The position numbers and the translations under genes were made by a program. From Pseudomonas nunensis (GTDB lineage Bacteria; Pseudomonadota; Gammaproteobacteria; Pseudomonadales; Pseudomonadaceae), in the NCBI RefSeq assembly GCF_024296925.1, contig NZ_CP101125.1, positions 3,412,501 to 3,476,500 of the forward strand: a stretch of DNA of 64,000 nt. Direction: 5' to 3'. Shown here in pieces: positions 32,832-40,427 of the stretch. Numbering within the stretch: position 1 is the stretch's first letter; every line of letters starts with the position of its first letter. The notes beneath the pieces were generated by a model that was not told the origin of the DNA, ran no database searches, and was given only the letters and a program-made list of their open reading frames with translations.

Positions 32832-34151
32832 TCAGGCACCTGTTTTTTTCAAAGATTTACGATTGATTCGGGCGCGCAAGGTCAGGGCCGCAAGGGTCCC
32901 GAGCAGGCCGACGAAAGCGATGTAGCCGAAATACAGCTTGTAACCAAAGGCACCGGGGAAATGCTCGGTGAGGTAGCCGTTGATCAAGGGAATAAAGGCG
33001 TCCGGCAGGTAACCGACCACCGAGACAATGCCGATGGCCAGGCCGGTGATGCGCAGCGGAATGTTGCAGGTGTCGAGGATCGCCCAGTACAAACCGCGAA
33101 TCGCGTAGGTCATCAGGCCGATGAAGATCACCGTGCCGATCAGCAGGCCCATGCTGTTGAGCGCCGGGAACACGATCAGGCCGACCATCGCCAACGACGC
33201 GAGCAGCAACGCCACGATCAGCACCGAGATATTCGAGAACTTGTCACCGAGCCAGCCACCGCCGACGCCGCCAATCGGGCGCATCCACAGCTTGATGGTG
33301 GTGATGGTGCCGGCCATGACCGCAGTCATCCCGCCACCCTGCAGATAATCCGAGAAACTGTAGGTGGCCCAGAAGATGTGGTAACCGCAGAACACGATGG
33401 CGGTGACCAGCCACAGTTCAGGGATTTTCACCAACGTCGCCAGGTCGCTGAGCAGGTTGTACTTGCCCTTCTCCACCGCCCCGGTGTCGTCCATCGACTT
33501 CGGATCCTTGATCAGCACCAGCACACAGCCGATGGCGATACAGGTAAAGGCGTAGAGGTAAACCACGTGCTTGAAACCTTCAGCGGCGGACTCGCCACGG
33601 GTTTCGGTCGCGAAGGCAAACAGTCCCAGCGCGACCGTCGCCAGCAAGGCTTCCACCAGCCCGCGACCGCCATCGAGGATGCCGAAGAACCGGCCCTGTT
33701 CCGTGTGATGGGCAATCATCTTCACGCGCTTGAGCACCGAGGCCCAGAACGTCAGGCCGGTGGTCAGGCCCCAGCACCCGAAGATGATCATCAAACCAGT
33801 CATCGACGGCGCGGTGGAGTACCACAGGCCCAAGGCGCCAGTGGCCACCAGCGAGAAAAAGATCAGGAAACGCGGGGCAATCCTGTCCGCCAGCCAACCG
33901 CTCGGCAAGTAGCTGAGCAGGAAAATCGTGCCGAGCATCGAGTACAGATAACCCAGCTCGCTGTGGTTGATCTGGAACACTTCGAGCATGGTGGTCTGGT
34001 AGACCTGGCGCAGGTACAGGATCGGGTAGATCGCACCAGCGGCCAGTACCAGCAGCATCAATTGGATGTAGCGACTTCCCTTGTCACTGTGGCTTTTTGA
34101 ACCCGCGTTCGAACCCTGAACAGCGGCAACAGTGGTTGCAGGCTTGGACAT
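32832..34151 (-). CDS. MFS transporter, sugar-acid type
   Basis: 439 residues with about 12 hydrophobic segments and a polar N-terminal tail of 25 residues. GWLADRIAPR at the loop 2-3 position and the second-half GGWLGDKFSN correspond to the MFS A-motifs. The adjacent enolase-superfamily and aldehyde dehydrogenase genes suggest uptake of an acid sugar or related hydroxy acid. Its end abuts the enolase-superfamily start. A REPIN separates it from the aldehyde dehydrogenase gene upstream. Confidence 0.9.
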   Translation of the reverse strand: MSKPATTVAAVQGSNAGSKSHSDKGSRYIQLMLLVLAAGAIYPILYLRQVYQTTMLEVFQINHSELGYLYSMLGTIFLLSYLPSGWLADRIAPRFLIFFSLVATGALGLWYSTAPSMTGLMIIFGCWGLTTGLTFWASVLKRVKMIAHHTEQGRFFGILDGGRGLVEALLATVALGLFAFATETRGESAAEGFKHVVYLYAFTCIAIGCVLVLIKDPKSMDDTGAVEKGKYNLLSDLATLVKIPELWLVTAIVFCGYHIFWATYSFSDYLQGGGMTAVMAGTITTIKLWMRPIGGVGGGWLGDKFSNISVLIVALLLASLAMVGLIVFPALNSMGLLIGTVIFIGLMTYAIRGLYWAILDTCNIPLRITGLAIGIVSVVGYLPDAFIPLINGYLTEHFPGAFGYKLYFGYIAFVGLLGTLAALTLRARINRKSLKKTGA

Positions 34152-34228
34152 CGAGTAGACCTCTGGCGCCCAGTGGTCTGGGCGCTCTGATAATTGTTTT
34201 TATATATCTCAGGTGTACTCAGGCCTTT

Positions 34229-34316
34229 GTGGGAGCCGGCTTGCTCGCGAAAGCGGTGGATCAGGCTATTGATGTATCGACTGACACACCGCCTTCGCGA
34301 GCAAGCCCGCTCCCAC
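34229..34316. repeat. REPIN with GGGAGCCGGC variation
   Basis: Left unit GTGGGAGCCGGCTTGCTCGC, right unit standard. Lies between the MFS gene and the end of the aldehyde dehydrogenase gene upstream of it. Confidence 0.85.
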
Positions 34317-34343
34317 ATAAGCGAGAGAGGTGCTGCACGTGGA

Positions 34344-35774
34344 TCAATACTTCATGACGACCAGTCGGGTCTGGGTGAACTCGAGCATGCCGTGCTTGCC
34401 GTCATCGCCGCCCAGGCCGGAACGTTTCCAACCGGCGTGGAAGCCCTGGTACGGGTCGGCCGGGGTGCGATTGACGTACAACTCGCCGGCCTCGATGGCG
34501 TTGGCGACTTTCATCGTGGTGCGGTAGTTCTCGGTGTACAGCACCGAGGACAGGCCGAATTGGTGATCGTTGGCCATGGCCAGCGCTTCGTCGATGTCGC
34601 GGTACTTGAGCACCGGCAACACCGGGCCGAAGATTTCTTCCTGGATGATTTCCATGTCCTGGCGGCAGTTGCTCAGCAGTGTCGGCGGGTAGAAATGACC
34701 GTGGCCTTCAGGAATAAAACCGCCTGTTTCCAGTACAGCACCGTCGGCGATGGCGCGCTCGACCATGGCGTGGATGTTCTGCCGAGAACTGGCGTTGACC
34801 AACGGGCCCATCAGACTGGCGTCAGTGGCGCGGTCGCCGAACTGCACGGCGCTGATCTTGGCTTTGAGCAGCGCGAGGAACTGGTCGTAGACGCTTTCCT
34901 GCACGTAGACCCGCTCCACCGCCGTGCACAACTGGCCGCAGTGGGTGGTCTTGGACGCGACGATGGCGCTGGCGGCGGCTTCCAGATCGGCGTCGGCTTC
35001 GATGATCGCCGGGGTTTTGCCGCCCAGTTCAAGCGATGGCTTGGCGATGTTGGCCTTGCAGTAATCGAGCACGATGCGCCCGGCGTTGACGCTACCGGTC
35101 AGGGTGATCAAACCGACGGCTTTGTGGGTGCAAACGGCGGCGGCAGTGGCGTGGTCCATGGTCAGGATATTCACCACACCGGCCGGCAAACCGGATTGCT
35201 GCACAGCCTTGGCGATTTCAAACGCCGAGGTCGGAGTGTTGTTGCTCGGGCGCACCACCACAGTGTTGCCGGCAATCAGCGCCGGGGCGATTTTGCGCAG
35301 CAAGGTGTAGACCGGGTAGTTGAACGGAATCAGGCACGCGACCACGCCAATCGGCTCGCGGTGCAGGAACAGGTTTTCGTTGGGGCTGTCGCTGGGAATG
35401 ATCTCGCCTTCGATCCGCCGCGCCCACTCCGCGTGGTAACGGGTGATCTGCGCGGCGTAGCGGGCTTCGTTGCTCGCGTCGCTGACACTCTTGCCGGATT
35501 CGGCGGCCAGCGCTGCACCGATATTCTCGGCGCAGGCGTCCAGGGCGTCGGCGAATGCGCGCAGGTGTTCGGCGCGTTCGATGCTGGTGAGCTTGCCCCA
35601 GAGCTTCTGGGCAGCGGCTGCGGCGTCGACGGCGGCGGTGGCTTCAGCACCGGTGGCCGCCGAGACGTGGCCGACCAAGGCTTCGGTCGCCGGGTTGTAG
35701 ACTGCAATCAGCGCATCGCTGGCAGGCTCAATGAAGTGACCGTTTACAAAGTTTCGCTCGAGTCGCATGTGCAT
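34344..35774 (-). CDS. aldehyde dehydrogenase (lactaldehyde/glycolaldehyde type)
   Basis: 476 residues of the NAD-dependent aldehyde dehydrogenase superfamily, most like AldA. Asn in LIPFNYPVYTL (about 150), Glu in SLELGGKTPA (about 247), Cys in HCGQLCTAVERV (about 284), and a C-terminal PFGG-like KRSGLGGDDGKHGM. ATG at 35774 or 35768 are both possible. Its upstream 93 bases are almost duplicated in front of the ABC-transporter cluster at 42066, indicating shared regulation. The REPIN after it separates it from the MFS gene. It oxidises a small hydroxy-aldehyde to the acid. Confidence 0.9.
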   Translation of the reverse strand: MHMRLERNFVNGHFIEPASDALIAVYNPATEALVGHVSAATGAEATAAVDAAAAAQKLWGKLTSIERAEHLRAFADALDACAENIGAALAAESGKSVSDASNEARYAAQITRYHAEWARRIEGEIIPSDSPNENLFLHREPIGVVACLIPFNYPVYTLLRKIAPALIAGNTVVVRPSNNTPTSAFEIAKAVQQSGLPAGVVNILTMDHATAAAVCTHKAVGLITLTGSVNAGRIVLDYCKANIAKPSLELGGKTPAIIEADADLEAAASAIVASKTTHCGQLCTAVERVYVQESVYDQFLALLKAKISAVQFGDRATDASLMGPLVNASSRQNIHAMVERAIADGAVLETGGFIPEGHGHFYPPTLLSNCRQDMEIIQEEIFGPVLPVLKYRDIDEALAMANDHQFGLSSVLYTENYRTTMKVANAIEAGELYVNRTPADPYQGFHAGWKRSGLGGDDGKHGMLEFTQTRLVVMKY

Positions 35775-35780
35775 CGCCCA

Positions 35781-35873
35781 TCGTTGTTTTTATCCAGTTC
35801 CCGCAGTCTTGGCATCCGGGCCGGGTTGAACAAACGATTTATTGAGCGGGGTAACATTCGAAAAATGCAGGTT
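35781..35873 (-). promoter_or_regulatory. promoter/operator element shared with 41959-42054 (copy B)
   Basis: Read on the minus strand, it contains in order TGCATTTTTCGAATGTTACC, AATAAATCGTTTGTT, GGATGCCAAGACTGCGGG and ATAAAAACAAC just before the aldehyde dehydrogenase start. The same blocks with nearly the same spacing occur before the ABC cluster. The conserved blocks are probably the operator and promoter of a common regulator. Confidence 0.65.
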
Positions 35874-35914
35874 ACCCCTATAGACGATGGGTTCCCACAG
35901 GGGGTTTGGTGTGG

Positions 35915-36847
35915 TTAGCTGGCGGCGGTGGACGGTTCGAGTTGGCGTTGCGCTAACCAGATTTCTTCCTGCAACCACTGGCTGAACACCTGCAATTGCG
36001 GATTCAGGGTCTGCTCCGGCCGGGTCACCAGCCAATAGGATTGATGCCCTTCCACGTGCACGTTCAGCACTTGGGTCAACTGCCCGCTGGCCAGTTCCGG
36101 TGCGACCATGTGCCAGTCGGCGATAGTGATGCCCAAACCGTCAGTCGCCGCGCGAATCGCCAGGTCCAGCAGATCGAATTCATAACCGCCCTGGGTGTCG
36201 ACGCCGCTGATTTTCGCCGCATCCAGCCAGTGTTTCCAGGTCAGGTAGCGCTGGTCTTCCCGAGCCAGTACATGCAGCAACGTCAGGCGATTGAGGTCGA
36301 TGCCACCCTCGCTCCACTCCCGTGAATACAGTGACGGCGCGCACACCGCGATGTGCCGTTCCTGGATCAGCAGCGAACTGTCCAGCCCATCCCATTCGCC
36401 ATCGCCAAAACGGATCGCACAGTCCAGGGTGCTGGTTTCCGCCAGGCTGTCCTGCAGACGGGTGGTAATGCTCAACTCCAGTTCCGGGTGCTTCTCGCGC
36501 AGGCGTCCCAGGCGCGGCATCAGCCAGCGGCTGGTGAAGGTCGGCGGCGCGTTGATGTGCAGACGATTGGCGTGAGATTTCTGCTGGATGCTGCGCACCG
36601 TCAGCTCGATCTTGTCGAAAGACTGGTGCAGCGCCCGCAGCAACACCCGGCCGGCACTGGTCAGTTCGAGGTGATGATGCCGGCGTTCCAGCAGGTTTTC
36701 GCCCAGCTGTTCCTCGAGCTGGCGCACCTGGCGGCTGACCGCGCTCTGGGTGACATTGAGCAACTCCGCCGCCCGGGTAAAGCTGCCGGTGCTGCCGGCC
36801 ACTTCGAAGGCTTTGAGCGCATTGAGCGCGGGCATTTTGCGTTTCAT
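35915..36847 (-). CDS. LysR-type regulator, GcvA-like
   Basis: 310 residues from ATG 36847 (MKRKMPALNALKAFEVAGST), the usual start of GcvA-like proteins; the frame continues upstream to a GTG at 36937 but that region has no similarity to the family. HTH: SFTRAAELLNVTQSAVSRQV. The effector domain includes NAPPTFTSRWLMPRLGRLRE, typical of the group. It lies immediately upstream of, and in line with, the aldehyde dehydrogenase gene, so it is a good candidate to act on the shared promoter element. Effector unknown. Confidence 0.88.
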   Translation of the reverse strand: MKRKMPALNALKAFEVAGSTGSFTRAAELLNVTQSAVSRQVRQLEEQLGENLLERRHHHLELTSAGRVLLRALHQSFDKIELTVRSIQQKSHANRLHINAPPTFTSRWLMPRLGRLREKHPELELSITTRLQDSLAETSTLDCAIRFGDGEWDGLDSSLLIQERHIAVCAPSLYSREWSEGGIDLNRLTLLHVLAREDQRYLTWKHWLDAAKISGVDTQGGYEFDLLDLAIRAATDGLGITIADWHMVAPELASGQLTQVLNVHVEGHQSYWLVTRPEQTLNPQLQVFSQWLQEEIWLAQRQLEPSTAAS

Positions 36848-36967
36848 GGACAGGACTCGCGCAAGGGCTGACGAGCGCCAAGCATCCCACGGCTCGTGGG
36901 AAATTTCCTGAGTAACATGCATTTTTGTGTTGTGCACGGTGATTTGAAGCGGATGTGGGTTGGCTGT

Positions 36968-37056
36968 GTGTGGGAGCGGGCTTGCTCGCGAAGGCGGTGT
37001 GTCAGTCGACCTTGTTTTGGCTGATACACCGCTTTCGCGAGCAAGCCCGCTCCCAC
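36968..37056. repeat. REPIN between divergent LysR and MFS genes
   Basis: Standard class; unusual in lying within a divergent gap (36848-37285), where promoters are expected. The rest of this gap is AT-rich, with CATGAGTATT and CTCATGACTATT motifs but no promoter that I can assign firmly. Confidence 0.85.
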
Positions 37057-37231
37057 ATTTGATCTGCGTTGCATCAACGGGGTCGTTTTCTGATTGGGAA
37101 ACTGTCGCTCACGCATAAATAGCATGAGTATTTCGCCGCACACTCATGACTATTAAGCACTGGCTGTTTTCTTTATATAAACGCTAGTCTGCTTTTAATT
37201 AAACACCGCAATACACCGCCGCACTTACATA

Positions 37232-37254
37232 GGGCGAAACGTTCAACTTCGCCC
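37232..37254 (+). promoter_or_regulatory. inverted repeat upstream of the MFS gene
   Basis: GGGCGAA (37232-37238) and TTCGCCC (37248-37254), a perfect 7-bp inverted repeat with a 9-base centre, 32 bases before the MFS start. It may be an operator or a leader hairpin. Confidence 0.4.
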
Positions 37255-37285
37255 CATCCTGTTGCAATTAATCCGAGCCGAATAT

Positions 37286-38521
37286 ATGCCGCCTACTGTT
37301 AATTCACCTGCCAGAAGTATTGGCCTATTGGCGCTCATCTTCACGGCCTGTAACGCCACCACCCACGGTTTCAGCATCTTCCTGTATTCGGCGTTATTAC
37401 CCGAGATCCGCCAGGTGTTCAACCTGAGCTACAGCCAGGCTGCGTTTATCGCGGCGCTGTTGCAGCTGTTCTATATGGGCGCATCGATTGTCAGCGGCAT
37501 CGCGGCGGCGTGGATCAGCCCGCGCAACATGGTGCGCCTGACGATGGCCTTGAGCCCGGCGCTGCTGGCCCTGGCGGTCGTTACACCCTGGGTGCTGCCG
37601 TTTGCGCTGTGCCTGGCACTGGTTTCGGCTTGTGCGGTGTCGAACTGGAACGCGATCGCGGCGCTGGCCTGCGAGGTGATCCCGGCCTCCCATCGCAGCC
37701 GCGTGCTGGGGCTGGCGTCTTCCGGGGCGGCGTTTGCAATTTGCCTCAACGGCGTGTTGATCGCTTTGCTGCACGGTATCTCGTTGACGCACTTCTGGCT
37801 GATCTGCTCCGCGCTGACGTTGATCGTCACCGCACTGACCTTCTGGGCCCTCGCCCCGCTCGCTAAACAGCAAGACCTCAAGCCCGGTCGCCCGCCTTCA
37901 TTGCGCCGGGTCCTTCGGCAATGGCTGCACCTGTGCCTGGAGCACCCGGTGGCGCTGCATATTCTGCTACTCAGTGCTTTTATCGGCGGGATCAGCGGAC
38001 CGTTCCTCAACTTCCTCTCAGCTTTCGCCAGCGAACGCCTGGGCGCCACCGCGCAAATCACCGGTTCACTGTGGACGCTGATCGGCATCGGCGGCGTTGT
38101 CGGTGGTTTGCTCCTGGGTGCATTGGCGGATCGCTGGGGCGCATTGCGGGTCATGGCGTTGAGCATCGGCGCGTTCGGCACGGCGATGCTGGCCCTGCTC
38201 TGGCAGCCGAGCCTGGGCCTGACTTGGTTGGCGGCCGGATTGTTCGCGCTGTTCTATTTCCCGGCCTGGGGTTTGATGGCCGCCTACCTCAGCGCACGCT
38301 TGAATCCGGTGCAGAGTCTGCAAGTGGTGAGCCTGAGCATGGTCGGTTATGGCCTGGGCAGCGCTACCGCCAATTGGCTGTGCGGCTGGCTGCTGCAAGC
38401 CACCGGGCAGTTCGCCCTGGTGCACGGCTGGATCGCCTGCTGGGTGGCGGCCAGCCTGTTATTGCTGGGGTTGATGGCCCGTCGCCAATCCCGCGAGCCC
38501 GCGCTCGGCCAGCCACTCTGA
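37286..38521 (+). CDS. MFS transporter
   Basis: 411 residues from ATG 37286, with about 12 hydrophobic segments and almost no soluble loops. GALADRWGAL at about 278 is the second-half A-motif; RSIGLLALIFTACNATTHGF is the first helix. The family resembles CynX/YbfB-type carriers; the substrate is not evident. It points toward, and its last 63 bases overlap, the end of the LysR gene on the other strand. Confidence 0.88.
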   Translation: MPPTVNSPARSIGLLALIFTACNATTHGFSIFLYSALLPEIRQVFNLSYSQAAFIAALLQLFYMGASIVSGIAAAWISPRNMVRLTMALSPALLALAVVTPWVLPFALCLALVSACAVSNWNAIAALACEVIPASHRSRVLGLASSGAAFAICLNGVLIALLHGISLTHFWLICSALTLIVTALTFWALAPLAKQQDLKPGRPPSLRRVLRQWLHLCLEHPVALHILLLSAFIGGISGPFLNFLSAFASERLGATAQITGSLWTLIGIGGVVGGLLLGALADRWGALRVMALSIGAFGTAMLALLWQPSLGLTWLAAGLFALFYFPAWGLMAAYLSARLNPVQSLQVVSLSMVGYGLGSATANWLCGWLLQATGQFALVHGWIACWVAASLLLLGLMARRQSREPALGQPL

Positions 38522-39373
38522 ACGGCTCAACTCGCGGCTGAAAATCTCCACCAGCGCCTCGACCGCCGGCGCCTGAGACTGAGCTGAACGCCAGAACATC
38601 AACTGCGCCGGGTCGATCGGCGGGAAGCCCTGCGCGTCATCCAGCACCTGCCAACCCGGCGGCACCAGGCGTCGCGCCGTAACGCCCACAGACTGGCCCT
38701 GCTCGATGGCGATCCCGATGCCCCGCGGGCTCTGGCTGGTGTAAACCACATGCCACGGCCGCCCGGCCTCGGCCAGCGCCCGCACCGCGTTGGCCCGGAA
38801 GGCGCAGCCCTCGGCGTACACCGCCAACGGCACCGACTCGCCCTCGCCAGCGCACCACCCTTCAGCCGCCACCCACACCAGCGGCTCGTCGCACAGGTAT
38901 TCCCCCGGTTGCAGATTGGCGTGCTGCACACCCAGCACCAGATCCAGTTCGCCGCGCTGCAAACGGCCGACCAGCGCGGTCGACATCTCGCAACAAATGT
39001 CCGGCCGCACCTGAGGAAACTGCGCCTGAAAGTCGCGTAGCACCCCGGCCAGGCAGAACTGGGCGTAATCCTCGGGCATGCCGACGTGAATGCACACGTG
39101 CTCGTCAGGCTGCTGCACGGCGTTGATCGCATCGGCGTGCAGCTTGAGGATCTGCCGGGCGTAGATCAGAAAGGTTTCGCCGCCGGGGGTCAGGCTCACC
39201 GAACGACTGGTGCGTTGCACCAGCGGCGTACCGACGATTTCTTCCAGCCGCTGCAAACTTTGACTGATGGTCGATTGGGTTTTATGCAGGCGTTCGGCGG
39301 CCGCGGAAAATCCGTGGCATTCGATAATCGCGACAAAGACTTTAAGTAAGGTCCCATCCAGTTCGCCTGACAT
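38459..39373 (-). CDS. LysR-type regulator divergent from the 2OG-oxygenase gene
   Basis: 304 residues: HTH GFSAAAERLHKTQSTISQSL (about 21-40), then the effector domain with CIHVGMPEDYAQFCLAGVL. It belongs to the group whose members often carry a compact second lobe and control transport or amino-acid genes. It is transcribed away from the BesD/HalD-like gene at 39490, and the gap holds matching AACTATCG sites (39374, 39438, 39466), one of which overlaps its own start codon and suggests autoregulation. The C-terminal 20 residues are encoded opposite the end of the MFS gene. Confidence 0.9.
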   Translation of the reverse strand: MSGELDGTLLKVFVAIIECHGFSAAAERLHKTQSTISQSLQRLEEIVGTPLVQRTSRSVSLTPGGETFLIYARQILKLHADAINAVQQPDEHVCIHVGMPEDYAQFCLAGVLRDFQAQFPQVRPDICCEMSTALVGRLQRGELDLVLGVQHANLQPGEYLCDEPLVWVAAEGWCAGEGESVPLAVYAEGCAFRANAVRALAEAGRPWHVVYTSQSPRGIGIAIEQGQSVGVTARRLVPPGWQVLDDAQGFPPIDPAQLMFWRSAQSQAPAVEALVEIFSRELSRSEWLAERGLAGLATGHQPQQ

Positions 39374-39437
39374 AACTATCGCCCCTGCCGATGGATTCGA
39401 TCACAACTTGTAATTTCCACTTCGCACCTCTTTAAGC

Positions 39438-39476
39438 AACTATCGATTCAACGCCAAACACTGTTAATTGATAGTT
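39438..39476. promoter_or_regulatory. inverted-repeat operator of the LysR / 2OG-oxygenase divergent pair
   Basis: AACTATCGATT (39438-39448) and AATTGATAGTT (39466-39476) match as an inverted repeat in 10 of 11 positions. A third half-site AACTATCG lies at 39374-39381. The second arm is 13 bases from the oxygenase start codon, so binding there could repress it. Confidence 0.6.
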
Positions 39477-39489
39477 CCAGGAGACTTGC

Positions 39490-40371
39490 ATGAGCCTTCA
39501 ACTTGCCGACGCCGAAGTGGGCGATATCAGCGACATCATTAATACCGAGTTGTACCCCATACATGATTCGGGCCATGTCCAATTACAGGCGCTGATCGAA
39601 CACGCCCGCGCCGAACTGGCCGAGGACGGCTGCTGCCTACTGAAGAATTTCCTGCGGCCCGAGGCGCTGGAGCAGGCCCGCGCCGAAGGCCAGGCGCTGT
39701 CGGGCAAGACGTTTTACTCGGTGCGCAAGGTCAACGCTTACTTCACCGAAGATGACCCCGCTCTGCCCCAGGATGACCCGCGCCGCACATTCATGGAGCG
39801 CACCAGCGGCTTCGTGACCCGGGACATGATCGCCCCGGACGCGATCATTCATCGCTTGTACGTCTCGCCGATGATGAAGCGCTTTATCGGCGCCTGCCTG
39901 AACGAACCGGAGATATTCGAATACGCCGACCCGTTCGCCGGCCTGGTGATTAACGTCATGCCCGAGGGCACCCAGCAGCCCTGGCACTTCGACACCAACG
40001 AATTCATCGTCAGCATGATGACCCAGAAGCCTGAGGCCGGAGGCTTGTTCGAGTACGCGCCGATGATCCGCACCCGCACTCAGGAAAACCTCGGCGCGGT
40101 GGGCAAAGTCGTGCGCGGCGATGACCGCAGCCGCGTGCAGGAACTGGAACTCAACCCCGGGGATTTGCAGATCTTCAAAGGCCGCTTCTCGGTGCACCGG
40201 GTAACCCGTGTCGAGGGCGCCACCGAGCGTAATACCGCGATCTTCGCCTACTCGGAAAAGCCCGGGATCATCGGCCGCGCCCAGCGCACCAAGCAGCTTT
40301 ACGGACGTCTGTCCGAAGCCCACCTGCAAGCCGAACGCAACCTGGTGCGCAGCGACCAGTTGCTCGACTGA
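39490..40371 (+). CDS. Fe(II)/2-oxoglutarate-dependent enzyme of the BesD/HalD group, with HxD triad
   Basis: 293 residues. Metal site: His166-Phe-Asp168 (PWHFDTNEFIVSMM) and distal His236 (FSVHRVTRVEG), with Arg240 or Arg247 as 2-oxoglutarate anchor. The sequence style (FYSVRKVNAYFTEDD, GLVINVMPEGTQQPWHF) is that of the BesD/HalD family, where free-amino-acid radical halogenases replace the Asp by Gly (HxG). Here Asp is present, so hydroxylation or another oxidation is predicted, not halogenation. AGGAG precedes ATG 39490. It is followed by an M24-family gene and an ABC importer, and is divergent from a LysR regulator. Likely substrate: a free amino acid or small zwitterion. Confidence 0.85.
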   Translation: MSLQLADAEVGDISDIINTELYPIHDSGHVQLQALIEHARAELAEDGCCLLKNFLRPEALEQARAEGQALSGKTFYSVRKVNAYFTEDDPALPQDDPRRTFMERTSGFVTRDMIAPDAIIHRLYVSPMMKRFIGACLNEPEIFEYADPFAGLVINVMPEGTQQPWHFDTNEFIVSMMTQKPEAGGLFEYAPMIRTRTQENLGAVGKVVRGDDRSRVQELELNPGDLQIFKGRFSVHRVTRVEGATERNTAIFAYSEKPGIIGRAQRTKQLYGRLSEAHLQAERNLVRSDQLLD

Positions 40372-40427
40372 TTCGCCCAAAAATTCCTAGAAAAAACCAA
40401 CTGTATTTGCCCTGCGAGGAACACCCC

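Noticed and set aside
39490..40371. Calling the BesD/HalD-like protein a halogenase
   Set aside because: The halogenase members need Gly or Ala in place of the iron-binding Asp; here Asp168 is present.
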